DNA of 5,725 bases from Planctomycetota bacterium (GCA_030598065.1 JAUVQR010000113.1:1-5725); one strand, 5' to 3'; counted from the first letter of the stretch, positions 1 to 5,543 are shown. A program made the numbers and translations. Notes: generated from the letters alone by a model not told the origin.

Positions 1-303
1 AGGACCCCGAAGGTGATAAAACTAATAAGGGATATCTGGCCACAGTCGCTACTTGTTGGCTTCAAACTGGAAGCGGGGCTGGACAGGGCGGGACTGGTCG
101 AGAGGGCTCGGGAGCTGATATCAAGCTCAGGGGCTGATATGGTTGTGGCCAACGACATTACGCAGATTACGGAGGATAGCCACGTGGCCTATATCGTATC
201 CAAGACCGGCGACGTCTCGGAGGCCGCCCAAACCAAGGGGGAGATTGCCGCAAGACTTGTCAAACAGACCGCCGCGTTGATTGCGCCCGCCGGCCCCTCA
301 TAA
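1..303 (+). CDS. coaB: Phosphopantothenate--cysteine ligase (CoaB), C-terminal part; 5' end outside window
   Basis: The enzyme joins 4'-phosphopantothenate to cysteine in cytoplasmic coenzyme A synthesis. The reading frame is open from base 1, so this is the last 100 residues and the true start lies to the left; the GTG at 13 is internal. The first visible residues, RTPKVIKLI, then LLVGFKLEAG and GADMVVANDITQI followed by D-x-H-x-A-x-x-V, match the C-terminal half of CoaB. That half has the lysine of the 'K/RTPK' strand, the 'GFK' loop and the 'AND' segment. The wording 'ANDxTQIxxDxHxA' and the ending (QTKGEIAARLV) resemble the stand-alone CoaB of streptococci and enterococci more than the CoaB half of the usual CoaBC fusion; that comparison is from memory. 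Whether a CoaC domain is fused in front cannot be seen. It ends with TAA four bases before a convergent gene. Confidence 0.88.
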   Translation, partial: RTPKVIKLIRDIWPQSLLVGFKLEAGLDRAGLVERARELISSSGADMVVANDITQITEDSHVAYIVSKTGDVSEAAQTKGEIAARLVKQTAALIAPAGPS

Positions 304-308
304 GGGCC
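292..308. other. Short inverted repeat at the junction of two convergent genes
   Basis: GGCCC at 292-296 pairs with GGGCC at 304-308. One bulged C and a T-A pair (298/303) extend the stem around a CATA loop. It spans the coaB stop codon and reaches the stop codon of the gene arriving from the right, where transcripts from both strands would end. No run of T follows on either strand, so it lacks the form of an intrinsic terminator. It may be chance pairing in GC-rich sequence. Confidence 0.25.
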
Positions 309-895
309 TAGAAGCCCTTGACGAACATAAAATCATAACCCACAATGTCTCTGGTGTTTACACCATAGATGGTTATCTTGAAAGGTACCGTCACACCGGC
401 AAACGCACCCGTGACATTCAGGACGTTATCGCCAAGCACCTTGCCCTTGCCGTCGTAAGCTACCACCTTAATTAGCACGAACTGGAAATCTCTTCCGCCG
501 CTGTTCTCAAGTTTGCCCGTGAATACGGTGTTTTCAACAATGCCCTCATATTCAAGGTCAATTACAGAAAACCCCTGGCCAATGTCTATCAGCTTTTTCG
601 GCTTCTTCGTGGCGCCCTTTTTGGGTCTTTCCGCCTTCGGCACCGCCCGGCGCGCGGGTTGACCCTTCTCCAGTGCCGACACCCGCTTGCCAACGTCGTC
701 CAGCTTGGCCATAAGTTCCTGCAAGGTCCCTTCCAGCGCGATAATCTTTTCCATTATCCTTCTTTCAGTGTCACCTGCCTCCACCGGGCTGAGTGAACCT
801 GTGAGTGAACACAGAAAAAGAAGGACGCACAACACCATCACAGACGGCTTAAAGCTCCACCTGGCGCCGCCTTTATCTTCGAGACCTGTACACAT
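308..895 (-). CDS. Secreted coiled-coil protein with C-terminal FxLYD-like domain (paralogue B)
   Basis: I do not recognise a named gene. The 195-residue product starts at ATG 895, which has AAGG eight bases upstream; a TTG at 937 in the same frame lacks a ribosome site. Residues 1-40 look like a Sec signal peptide: charged N-region, hydrophobic core VMVLCVLLFLCSL, likely cut after PVEA. No lipobox is seen, so the protein is probably periplasmic or exported. Residues 41-78 are a heptad-like coiled coil (EKIIALEGTLQELMAKL). Residues 79-101 are a Lys/Arg/Pro-rich linker. Residues 102-195 are a beta domain with the 'TGKLENSG ... KVVAYDGKGKVLG' pattern of FxLYD-type domains. The gene to its right, on the same strand 50 bases upstream, has the same layout and clear residue similarity, so the two are tandem paralogues and probably co-transcribed. 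The order coiled coil then FxLYD suggests an oligomeric envelope protein; binding partner and role are unknown. Confidence 0.75.
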   Translation of the reverse strand: MCTGLEDKGGARWSFKPSVMVLCVLLFLCSLTGSLSPVEAGDTERRIMEKIIALEGTLQELMAKLDDVGKRVSALEKGQPARRAVPKAERPKKGATKKPKKLIDIGQGFSVIDLEYEGIVENTVFTGKLENSGGRDFQFVLIKVVAYDGKGKVLGDNVLNVTGAFAGVTVPFKITIYGVNTRDIVGYDFMFVKGF

Positions 896-945
896 GGTTA
901 ATACCTTACAGTGGCCTTTCCGGCATATAAACGACAAAAAAAAGA

Positions 946-1599
946 CTACGAACCCCTGAGAAACGCTATTTCATGCCTCACTATCCAATGGGCCTGGGGA
1001 CCCTTCACGAGCACGTCAAACGACGTTGATTCACCCACCTCCAGGTCCTCAATATTGAAGGCCTTTACGCCTATTACCTTGTCGTTCTCATCATAGGCTA
1101 CTATCTCGAATTCCACCTTCTCGGCCGGCGCCGAAGAATCGTTCTTTATCTCGCCACTGAATTTAGTGCCCTCGTCAGTGGTCTCATATATTATGGCATG
1201 GCCATGGAACCCGCTTCCCAGATACACGTCACCCACTTCAAACCGCTTCTTCGGGGGCGGTTTGGGGGCGGAAGACTTTCCGGACCCAGACACATACCCC
1301 GGTGGAGCCTTTTCAAGTTTAGCGACCTTCTCCTCCAGGTCATCCATTTTCTTCGTCAGCCTCTCGTTCATCTCACCCACCTCGCTGGCGAGGTACCTTA
1401 GCGCGTCCTCCAGCTCTATTATCTTCTCAAGGAGTTTTATTGCGAAGAGGTCGCCCAGCGGCTCGGGCTCCAACTCCTCGAGCCTTAAGCCTTCAGCAGG
1501 CGCTTCCGGCGCCGAAGATGCCTCGGCAAGGCACACCCCGGGAAGGGACGTTGACAAATACAGAAAGCTGCAAAGAGTGACTAGTAGGATCCTATACAC
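946..1599 (-). CDS. Secreted coiled-coil protein with C-terminal FxLYD-like domain (paralogue A); start uncertain
   Basis: I do not recognise a named gene. From GTG 1599 the product is 217 residues. Residues 1-25 resemble a signal peptide (YRILLVTLCSFLYL, likely cut after VCLA). An acidic, Ala/Pro/Glu-rich stretch covers about 26-50, a coiled coil about 52-98 (LLEKIIELEDALRYL, then DDLEEKVAKLEK) and a Gly/Ser/Pro/Lys linker about 99-118. A C-terminal FxLYD-like domain runs from about 120 to 217, with TKFSGEIKNDSSAPAE, FEIVAYDENDKVIG and LEVGESTSFDV. It aligns with the next gene down in both coiled coil (EKIIxLE) and beta domain. The start is unclear. The frame stays open to TTG 1722, but that TTG lies within the -35 box of a likely promoter. 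A perfect GGAGG at 1599-1603 touches the GTG and is instead eight bases from an in-frame ATC at 1590. No in-frame ATG fits. It is the first gene of the leftward pair. Confidence 0.72.
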   Translation of the reverse strand: MYRILLVTLCSFLYLSTSLPGVCLAEASSAPEAPAEGLRLEELEPEPLGDLFAIKLLEKIIELEDALRYLASEVGEMNERLTKKMDDLEEKVAKLEKAPPGYVSGSGKSSAPKPPPKKRFEVGDVYLGSGFHGHAIIYETTDEGTKFSGEIKNDSSAPAEKVEFEIVAYDENDKVIGVKAFNIEDLEVGESTSFDVLVKGPQAHWIVRHEIAFLRGS

Positions 1600-1604
1600 C
1601 TCCC
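1599..1604 (-). promoter_or_regulatory. Strong Shine-Dalgarno (GGGAGG) without a normal start codon at the right distance
   Basis: On the minus strand the sequence reads GGGAGGTGTATAGGATC. GGAGGTG is complementary to the usual end of 16S rRNA. The in-frame GTG begins at the last G of the motif, too close to be paired with it. At the ideal eight-base spacing sits ATC (1588-1590), in frame with the exported protein. Either an AUC codon is used, or GTG is used by another mechanism, or an ATG has been lost. Confidence 0.45.
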
Positions 1605-1695
1605 AAAAACGGTTTCTCGGCGCCGTCAGCGGCCCGCGACAGCGTTTTGCTTCCGGTCCGTCAGAGAGAACCCCCAGCGGGCCTTTACCCCAAGA

Positions 1696-1722
1696 ATTAT
1701 CACAAACGGCGGGAAAGGTCAA
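1696..1722 (-). promoter_or_regulatory. Probable sigma70-type promoter for the leftward paralogue pair
   Basis: On the minus strand TTGACC (1722-1717) is one base off the -35 consensus. GATAAT (1701-1696) is one base off the -10 consensus and is preceded by TG plus one base, the extended -10 element. The spacer is 15 bases, shorter than ideal, which the extended -10 could offset. Transcription would begin near 1689, leaving about 90 bases of leader before the translation start near 1599. It also argues against translation starting at TTG 1722. Confidence 0.5.
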
Positions 1723-1746
1723 CGCATTTTCCGTATGTTGCGGGAG

Positions 1747-1764
1747 CGTTAACCGACTATAACG
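1747..1764. repeat. Inverted repeat CGTTA-N8-TAACG in the divergent control region
   Basis: CGTTA (1747-1751) and TAACG (1760-1764) form a perfect five-base inverted repeat with eight bases between. It lies between the leftward promoter (1696-1722) and the rightward promoter (1806-1835), upstream of both, where a regulator could act on either. A TATAAC at 1758-1763 overlaps it but has no good -35 partner. The arms are short and chance is a fair explanation. Confidence 0.3.
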
Positions 1765-1805
1765 TCACTGCCCGGACGACCTTACACAGAAGTTCGCATT
1801 TGATG

Positions 1806-1835
1806 TGGACACGGGGCGTTTTTTTGTCATATAAT
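1806..1835 (+). promoter_or_regulatory. Sigma70-type promoter for the FmdB-family gene
   Basis: TGGACA (1806-1811, one mismatch to TTGACA) and a perfect TATAAT (1830-1835) are separated by 18 bases. The spacer includes a run of seven T. Transcription would start near 1842 and give a leader of about 40 bases ending in GGAGGG before the ATG at 1881. This is the best promoter match in the window. Confidence 0.65.
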
Positions 1836-1880
1836 CGACTTTTGCGGAAAATAGCGCGTTATGTTGTCCTGGAGGGTTAT

Positions 1881-2171
1881 ATGCCCACGTATGAATACGA
1901 ATGTTCGAGCTGCGGCCACACGTTCGAGCGTTTCGAGTCTATAAAGGCAGGTAACAAGAAGAAATGTCCTGAGTGTGGGAAGAGGGCCAACCGGATTATC
2001 GGAGCCGGCGCCGCCATAATATTCAAGGGCAGCGGATTTTATCAGACCGACTACCGGAGCAAGGAATACAGCCAGCAGAAGGCCAAGGCCGAAGGTGAGA
2101 AGACCGGCGCGGGAAAGACCAAGAAGAGTGAGGCATGCCCGAAGAAGAAGCCGGACACCCCTGGAAATTGA
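1881..2171 (+). CDS. FmdB-family zinc-ribbon protein
   Basis: This small protein of 96 residues begins MPTYEYECSSCGHTFE, the hallmark opening of the FmdB/CxxC_CxxC_SSSS family. Cys8, Cys11, Cys29 and Cys32 form two CxxC knuckles expected to bind one zinc ion. The middle segment GSGFYQTDYR (about 50-59) is the second conserved block of the family. The tail from about 60 on is Lys/Glu-rich and looks disordered, with one further Cys. ATG 1881 is chosen because GGAGGG at 1871-1876 precedes it and the family motif begins there; the frame is open further left, but that sequence is the promoter region. The family is named from a supposed regulator of an amide/formamide operon, but its molecular role is not settled, so no gene symbol is given. 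It appears to be a single-gene unit with its own promoter, divergent from the exported paralogue pair. Confidence 0.9.
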   Translation: MPTYEYECSSCGHTFERFESIKAGNKKKCPECGKRANRIIGAGAAIIFKGSGFYQTDYRSKEYSQQKAKAEGEKTGAGKTKKSEACPKKKPDTPGN

Positions 2172-2365
2172 TACGCCCCATAACCCTCTACTTGCAAGAA
2201 GCAACCCTGGAATTTTCACTATGGCCCTGCCGTCGCGACCAGGATGAAGTGCGCCGTGCGTCCTTGGACAACTCTCCGGTTCATGCCCGACCCCCCTATT
2301 ACCTGGCTGCAAGACCGCTCTCATAAGAGGACATGTGAGTGAACGCTTGAATCCTGTGTAAGCCC

Positions 2366-2394
2366 TTGACAGGCCTTATTTTCTCGATTAGTAT
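2366..2394 (+). promoter_or_regulatory. Sigma70-type promoter of the lysS-lolD-ilvE operon
   Basis: A perfect TTGACA (2366-2371) is followed after 17 bases by TAGTAT (2389-2394), which matches the -10 consensus at four of six positions including the key T, A and final T. Transcription is expected near 2401, about 30 bases before the lysS ATG. A palindrome overlaps its downstream edge. Confidence 0.6.
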
Positions 2395-2408
2395 GTGACG
2401 GCTCACAT
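2393..2408. promoter_or_regulatory. Operator-like palindrome ATGTGA-N4-TCACAT over the lysS transcription start
   Basis: The arms ATGTGA (2393-2398) and TCACAT (2403-2408) are exact reverse complements around CGGC. The element begins in the last two bases of the -10 box and covers the expected start site, where a bound dimer would block RNA polymerase. TGTGA/TCACA recalls CRP half-sites, but the spacing is four bases rather than six, so it is not a standard CRP site. It could also form a small hairpin in the leader RNA. Confidence 0.4.
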
Positions 2409-2431
2409 TTTGCGCTTTAGCCAAGGATATC

Positions 2432-3892
2432 ATGGAGAAGTTCGAACAAGACCGGCGGGAAAAGCTCAAGAAGCTCAAAGAAAAGGGAATCGACCCCTAC
2501 GGGAAGAGCTGTAACAGCCTCAAGGGCCTCCGCTCTGTCGCCGAAGATTACAGCAGCGACTGCGACGAAGAAAATAGTGTCAAGGTCGCCGGCAGGATCT
2601 CCAGTCTGAGACCACACGGCAAGGCCGCTTTCCTGGACATAAAGGACTGGACGGGAAAGATACAGCTGTACGTAAAGCTCAACAACGTTGGGGAAGACCA
2701 TTTTGAGACCTTTAAATTACTGGACCTCGGCGACATTATAAGCGCGGAAGGCAAGGTCTTTAAGACAAGGACGGGCGAGATTACCATAATGGTAGATGAC
2801 CTGACGGTGCTTTCCAAGGCCCTGCTCCCTCCACCCGAGAAATGGCACGGGCTGAAGGACGTAGAACTCAGGTACAGGCAGCGCTATCTAGACCTCATAG
2901 CCAACGAACAGGCCATGAAAACCTCGCTCGACAGGATAAAGATAATAAAAGGCGTAAGGAATTTCCTGGAAGCAAGGGGTTATGTTGAGGTCGAAACGCC
3001 TATGATGCAGCCGATACCCGGCGGTGCGGTGGCCAGGCCGTTTGTCACACACCACAACACCCTCGACATAGACCTCTATCTGCGCATAGCGCCGGAGCTG
3101 TATCTCAAGAGGCTGCTGGTGGGGGGTATGGAACGCGTTTACGAGATAAACCGCAACTTCCGCAACGAAGGCATATCCACGCGCCACAACCCCGAGTTCA
3201 CCATGCTGGAGGCCTACGAGGCCTACGGCGACTATAATACCATGATGGAACTGACAGAGGGGCTGATATCCACGCTCGCCACAGAACTGGAGTTCGGTCA
3301 TGAGATAACGTTCGGGGATAAGACGATCAATATAAGCCCTCCCTGGAAAAGGGCGAGATTTCGCGAATTACTGGAAGAACACGCCGGCGTCAACTTCGAC
3401 GACGAGGCCGCCCTCAGGCAAAAGGCCGAAGGCCTTGGGCTTGAGATAGGGCACCTGCCGCGAGACGTCGTGGCCAACGACATATTCGAAGAGGTAGTCG
3501 TAGATAAACTTAACGATCCCACGTTCGTCATAGACTATCCGGCCAGCCTCTGCCCGTTGACAAAGCTCTGCGAAGACGACAAACTGTTTGCGCAGCGCTT
3601 TGAGCTTTATATAGGAAACATAGAAATCGCCAACTCCTATACGGAGCTGAACGAACCCCTGGAGCAGGAAAGACGGTTCATAGAGCAGATAGGGGGTAAG
3701 GATGATTGGGGAAAACTTGACAATGATTTCATACTGGCGCTCAAATACGGCATGCCTCCGGCAGGCGGGCTCGGCATCGGTATTGACAGACTGGTAATGG
3801 TGCTGACGGGTAACACCTCTATCCGCGACGTTATACTCTTTCCGCTGCTTCGTCCAAGCTCAAAGCCCGCGGCGGAAGAAGCCGGACAATAA
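2432..3892 (+). CDS. lysS: Lysyl-tRNA synthetase, class II
   Basis: The cytoplasmic enzyme charges tRNA-Lys with lysine at the expense of ATP. At 486 residues it has normal bacterial LysS length. It begins with a charged helix and the family's EKLKKLKEKGIDPYG (about 10-24). An OB-fold anticodon-binding domain follows at about 48-130 (VKVAGRISSLRPHGKAAFLDI). The class II catalytic core runs from about 145 to 475. Motif 1 is near 175-195 (RNFLEARGYVEVETPMM), motif 2 is FRNEGISTRHNPEFTMLE (243-260), with the ATP-binding arginine and the class IIb RHNPEF loop, and motif 3 is GLGIGIDR (446-453). The segment before IEIANSYTELNEP (397-409) reads SLCPLTK, a variant of the more usual SPLAK. ATG 2432 has AAGGA at 2423-2427, only four bases upstream. 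It leads a tight operon whose next ATG directly abuts its TAA. Isoleucine is mostly encoded by ATA. Confidence 0.96.
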   Translation: MEKFEQDRREKLKKLKEKGIDPYGKSCNSLKGLRSVAEDYSSDCDEENSVKVAGRISSLRPHGKAAFLDIKDWTGKIQLYVKLNNVGEDHFETFKLLDLGDIISAEGKVFKTRTGEITIMVDDLTVLSKALLPPPEKWHGLKDVELRYRQRYLDLIANEQAMKTSLDRIKIIKGVRNFLEARGYVEVETPMMQPIPGGAVARPFVTHHNTLDIDLYLRIAPELYLKRLLVGGMERVYEINRNFRNEGISTRHNPEFTMLEAYEAYGDYNTMMELTEGLISTLATELEFGHEITFGDKTINISPPWKRARFRELLEEHAGVNFDDEAALRQKAEGLGLEIGHLPRDVVANDIFEEVVVDKLNDPTFVIDYPASLCPLTKLCEDDKLFAQRFELYIGNIEIANSYTELNEPLEQERRFIEQIGGKDDWGKLDNDFILALKYGMPPAGGLGIGIDRLVMVLTGNTSIRDVILFPLLRPSSKPAAEEAGQ

Positions 3893-4633
3893 ATGGAAGC
3901 AAGCAAAGACGTACTAACCTGCGCAAAGGACATAACAAAGGACTACCAGGTGGGCAAGAGCACCCTCAGGGTCCTTAACGAGATAAACCTTGAGATATGC
4001 AGGGGAGAGATACTCATGATACTGGGGCCTTCGGGAGCGGGCAAGAGCACGTTGCTGCACATATTCGGGCTGCTTGACACACCGACCTCGGGCCACGTGG
4101 TTTATGAAGGCGAGAACCTCAGCCAGTTAAGCCCACGCTTGCAGGCGGAAAAAAGGAATAAACACTTCGGCTTCGTCTTTCAGTTCTACCATCTGCTGCC
4201 CGACTTTACCGCACTCGAAAACGTGATGATGCCGCGTCTGATAGAACGGAGGCGGAGACCGTTGCATCACGACGACAAGACGGGCCTGGAAAGAGCGGCG
4301 GAAGTCCTTGACAGGGTCGGCCTAAAAGACAGAAGCCACCACCGGCCGGACCAGCTCTCCGGGGGTGAAAGACAGAGGGTGGCGTTCGCGAGGGCGCTGA
4401 TAAACGAGCCGGCAATCCTCTTCTGCGACGAGCCGACCGGCAACCTGGACACCAGAAACTCAAGAGAGATACAGGACCTGATACTGGAATTGAACACGTC
4501 AAACAACCAGACCTTTGTAATAGTAACCCACGACGAAAACTTCGCCGAACTGGGAAAGAGGCGAATAAGGATGGTCGACGGAAGGATAGTGGACCACGCA
4601 TCGACAGTCCCTCAGAAAGGAGAAAGAGGCTAA
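3893..4633 (+). CDS. lolD: ABC transporter ATP-binding protein, LolD/MacB type
   Basis: This is a 246-residue ATPase with every catalytic motif intact: Walker A GPSGAGKST (45-53), Q-loop Gln97 (FVFQFYHLLP), signature LSGGERQ (155-161), Walker B AILFCDEP (174-181), D-loop GNLD (183-186) and H-loop His213. Wording such as QFYHLLPDFTALENVMMP and DEPTGNLD is typical of LolD, which drives release of lipoproteins from the inner membrane with the LolC/LolE permease; MacB- and FtsE-like relatives share much of it. A short basic, His-rich insert (about 118-131, RRRRPLHHDD) lies between the ENVMMP helix and the following helix and is longer than usual. The ATG directly follows the lysS stop codon and only a weak GGA precedes it, so translation is probably coupled to lysS. 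No permease gene is next to it in this window, so the Lol assignment rests on sequence type; another MacB-like export system is possible. Confidence 0.82.
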   Translation: MEASKDVLTCAKDITKDYQVGKSTLRVLNEINLEICRGEILMILGPSGAGKSTLLHIFGLLDTPTSGHVVYEGENLSQLSPRLQAEKRNKHFGFVFQFYHLLPDFTALENVMMPRLIERRRRPLHHDDKTGLERAAEVLDRVGLKDRSHHRPDQLSGGERQRVAFARALINEPAILFCDEPTGNLDTRNSREIQDLILELNTSNNQTFVIVTHDENFAELGKRRIRMVDGRIVDHASTVPQKGERG

Positions 4634-4634
4634 A

Positions 4635-5543
4635 ATGTCTCTTAAAGTATTTATAAACGGTAAGCTCCTGCCACAAGAGGAGGCAAAGATATCCGTATTT
4701 GACCATGGCCTGCTGTATGGAGACGGCGTGTTTGAAGGGCTACGGTCCCACCAGGGGAGGGTGTTTAAGCTGACGGAACACCTTGAGAGGCTGCACGAAT
4801 CGGCAAGGGCCATATTCCTCAAGGTCCCTATGGGCACAAAGGACCTTAAGCACGCAATATTCGCCACCTTAAGGGCCAACAACATGAAAGACTCTTATAT
4901 CAGACTGGTAGTCACAAGGGGCGTGGGGAAGCTGGGGCTCGAGCCGGGAAAGTGCAGCAACCCGCAAGTAATAATCATAACCGACACCATTCAACTATAC
5001 CCGCCCAAGCTGTACGAAAAGGGCATCGACATACTTACCGTGGCAACCGTCCGCAACCACCCGGAATCCATCAATCCAAGAATAAAATGCCTGAACTACA
5101 TGAACAACATCCTGGCAAAGACGGAAGGCATCAACGCCGGGGCGACAGAGGCCCTTATGCTGAACAAGGACGGATTTGTGGCGGAATGCACCGGTCAAAA
5201 CATTTTCCTGATAAAGGGTAACGAGCTCTACACGCCACACGGCAACTCAGGCATCTTGAAGGGCATCACGAGAGACACGGTCATCGAACTCGCGAAGGCT
5301 AAAGGCATAAAGGTGAGAGAAGATTTCCTGACAAGGTATGACCTGTATATAGCCGAGCAATGCTTCCTCACCGGAACGGCCGCTCAAATAATACCGGTGG
5401 TCAAGATAGACGGCCGCGTAGTCGGAGACGGAAAACCTGGGCACACCACGCTGGAACTGCTGGAGGAATACAGGTCGCTCCTGACTAATCCTGAGGTGTC
5501 CGAGGTCGAGGAGGAGCTGGAAGCAGGATACATAAGACCATAA
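4635..5543 (+). CDS. ilvE: Branched-chain amino acid aminotransferase (class IV, PLP-dependent)
   Basis: The enzyme performs the last step of leucine, isoleucine and valine synthesis, moving an amino group from glutamate to the branched 2-oxo acid. The 302-residue product has normal IlvE length. YGDGVFEGLR (28-37) is the N-terminal signature, and Arg52 in HLERLHESA is the probable phosphate ligand. Lys151 in PRIKCLNYMNNILAK should form the Schiff base with pyridoxal phosphate. Glu184 in AECTGQNIF contacts the cofactor ring. GILKGITRD (206-214) and TGTAA (246-250) complete the cofactor and substrate site. D-amino-acid aminotransferase and aminodeoxychorismate lyase share the fold, but the YGDGVFEG and NYMNNILAK wording favours IlvE. 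ATG 4635 follows the previous stop after one base, and GAGG at 4626-4629 is its ribosome site. The last ~19 residues, rich in Glu, lie where the gene overlaps the convergent lspA. Confidence 0.9.
   Translation: MSLKVFINGKLLPQEEAKISVFDHGLLYGDGVFEGLRSHQGRVFKLTEHLERLHESARAIFLKVPMGTKDLKHAIFATLRANNMKDSYIRLVVTRGVGKLGLEPGKCSNPQVIIITDTIQLYPPKLYEKGIDILTVATVRNHPESINPRIKCLNYMNNILAKTEGINAGATEALMLNKDGFVAECTGQNIFLIKGNELYTPHGNSGILKGITRDTVIELAKAKGIKVREDFLTRYDLYIAEQCFLTGTAAQIIPVVKIDGRVVGDGKPGHTTLELLEEYRSLLTNPEVSEVEEELEAGYIRP

Larger units (their letters stand above)
2172..2431. other. Intergenic region of 260 bases
   Basis: The left two thirds hold nothing I can name. An open frame of 63 codons (2135-2326) starts inside the preceding gene without a ribosome site and shows no family motif. 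Short stems occur (TTGC/GCAA near 2202-2214 and CTCT/AGAG near 2317-2328), but neither is followed by a T-run, so no terminator for the FmdB-family gene is evident. The right third carries the lysS promoter, a palindrome and the ribosome site. An ATGTGA at 2333-2338 repeats one arm of that palindrome. I see no tRNA, SRP RNA or riboswitch core. Confidence 0.6.

Noticed and set aside
937..948. Run of eight T just after the stop of paralogue A (minus strand), like an intrinsic terminator
   Set aside because: No adequate GC stem directly precedes the T-run; only a weak GAAA/TTTC pairing lies nearby. The downstream paralogue begins within 50 bases, so read-through seems likely.
1600..1722. N-terminal extension of paralogue A from TTG 1722 (258 residues in all)
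   Set aside because: The extra residues look like no known domain and place a hydrophobic signal segment about 45 residues in. The TTG falls in a likely -35 box, so transcription would begin after it.
1166..1762. Long plus-strand frame of 198 codons opposite paralogue A
   Set aside because: Ser/Pro-rich antisense shadow without family features. The minus-strand frame has a signal peptide, coiled coil and a beta domain shared with its neighbour.
1827..2324. Open frame of 165 codons on the minus strand opposite the FmdB-family gene
   Set aside because: It is a shadow of the coding strand, has no family motif or ribosome site, and is antisense to a well-supported zinc-ribbon gene.
2135..2326. 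Small frame of 63 codons running from the end of the FmdB-family gene into the intergenic region
   Set aside because: It has no ribosome site, no recognisable motif, and an amino acid make-up consistent with random GC-rich sequence.
2393..2408. Canonical CRP binding site
   Set aside because: The half-sites TGTGA/TCACA are present, but the spacer is four bases instead of the six CRP needs. Kept only as a generic operator-like palindrome.
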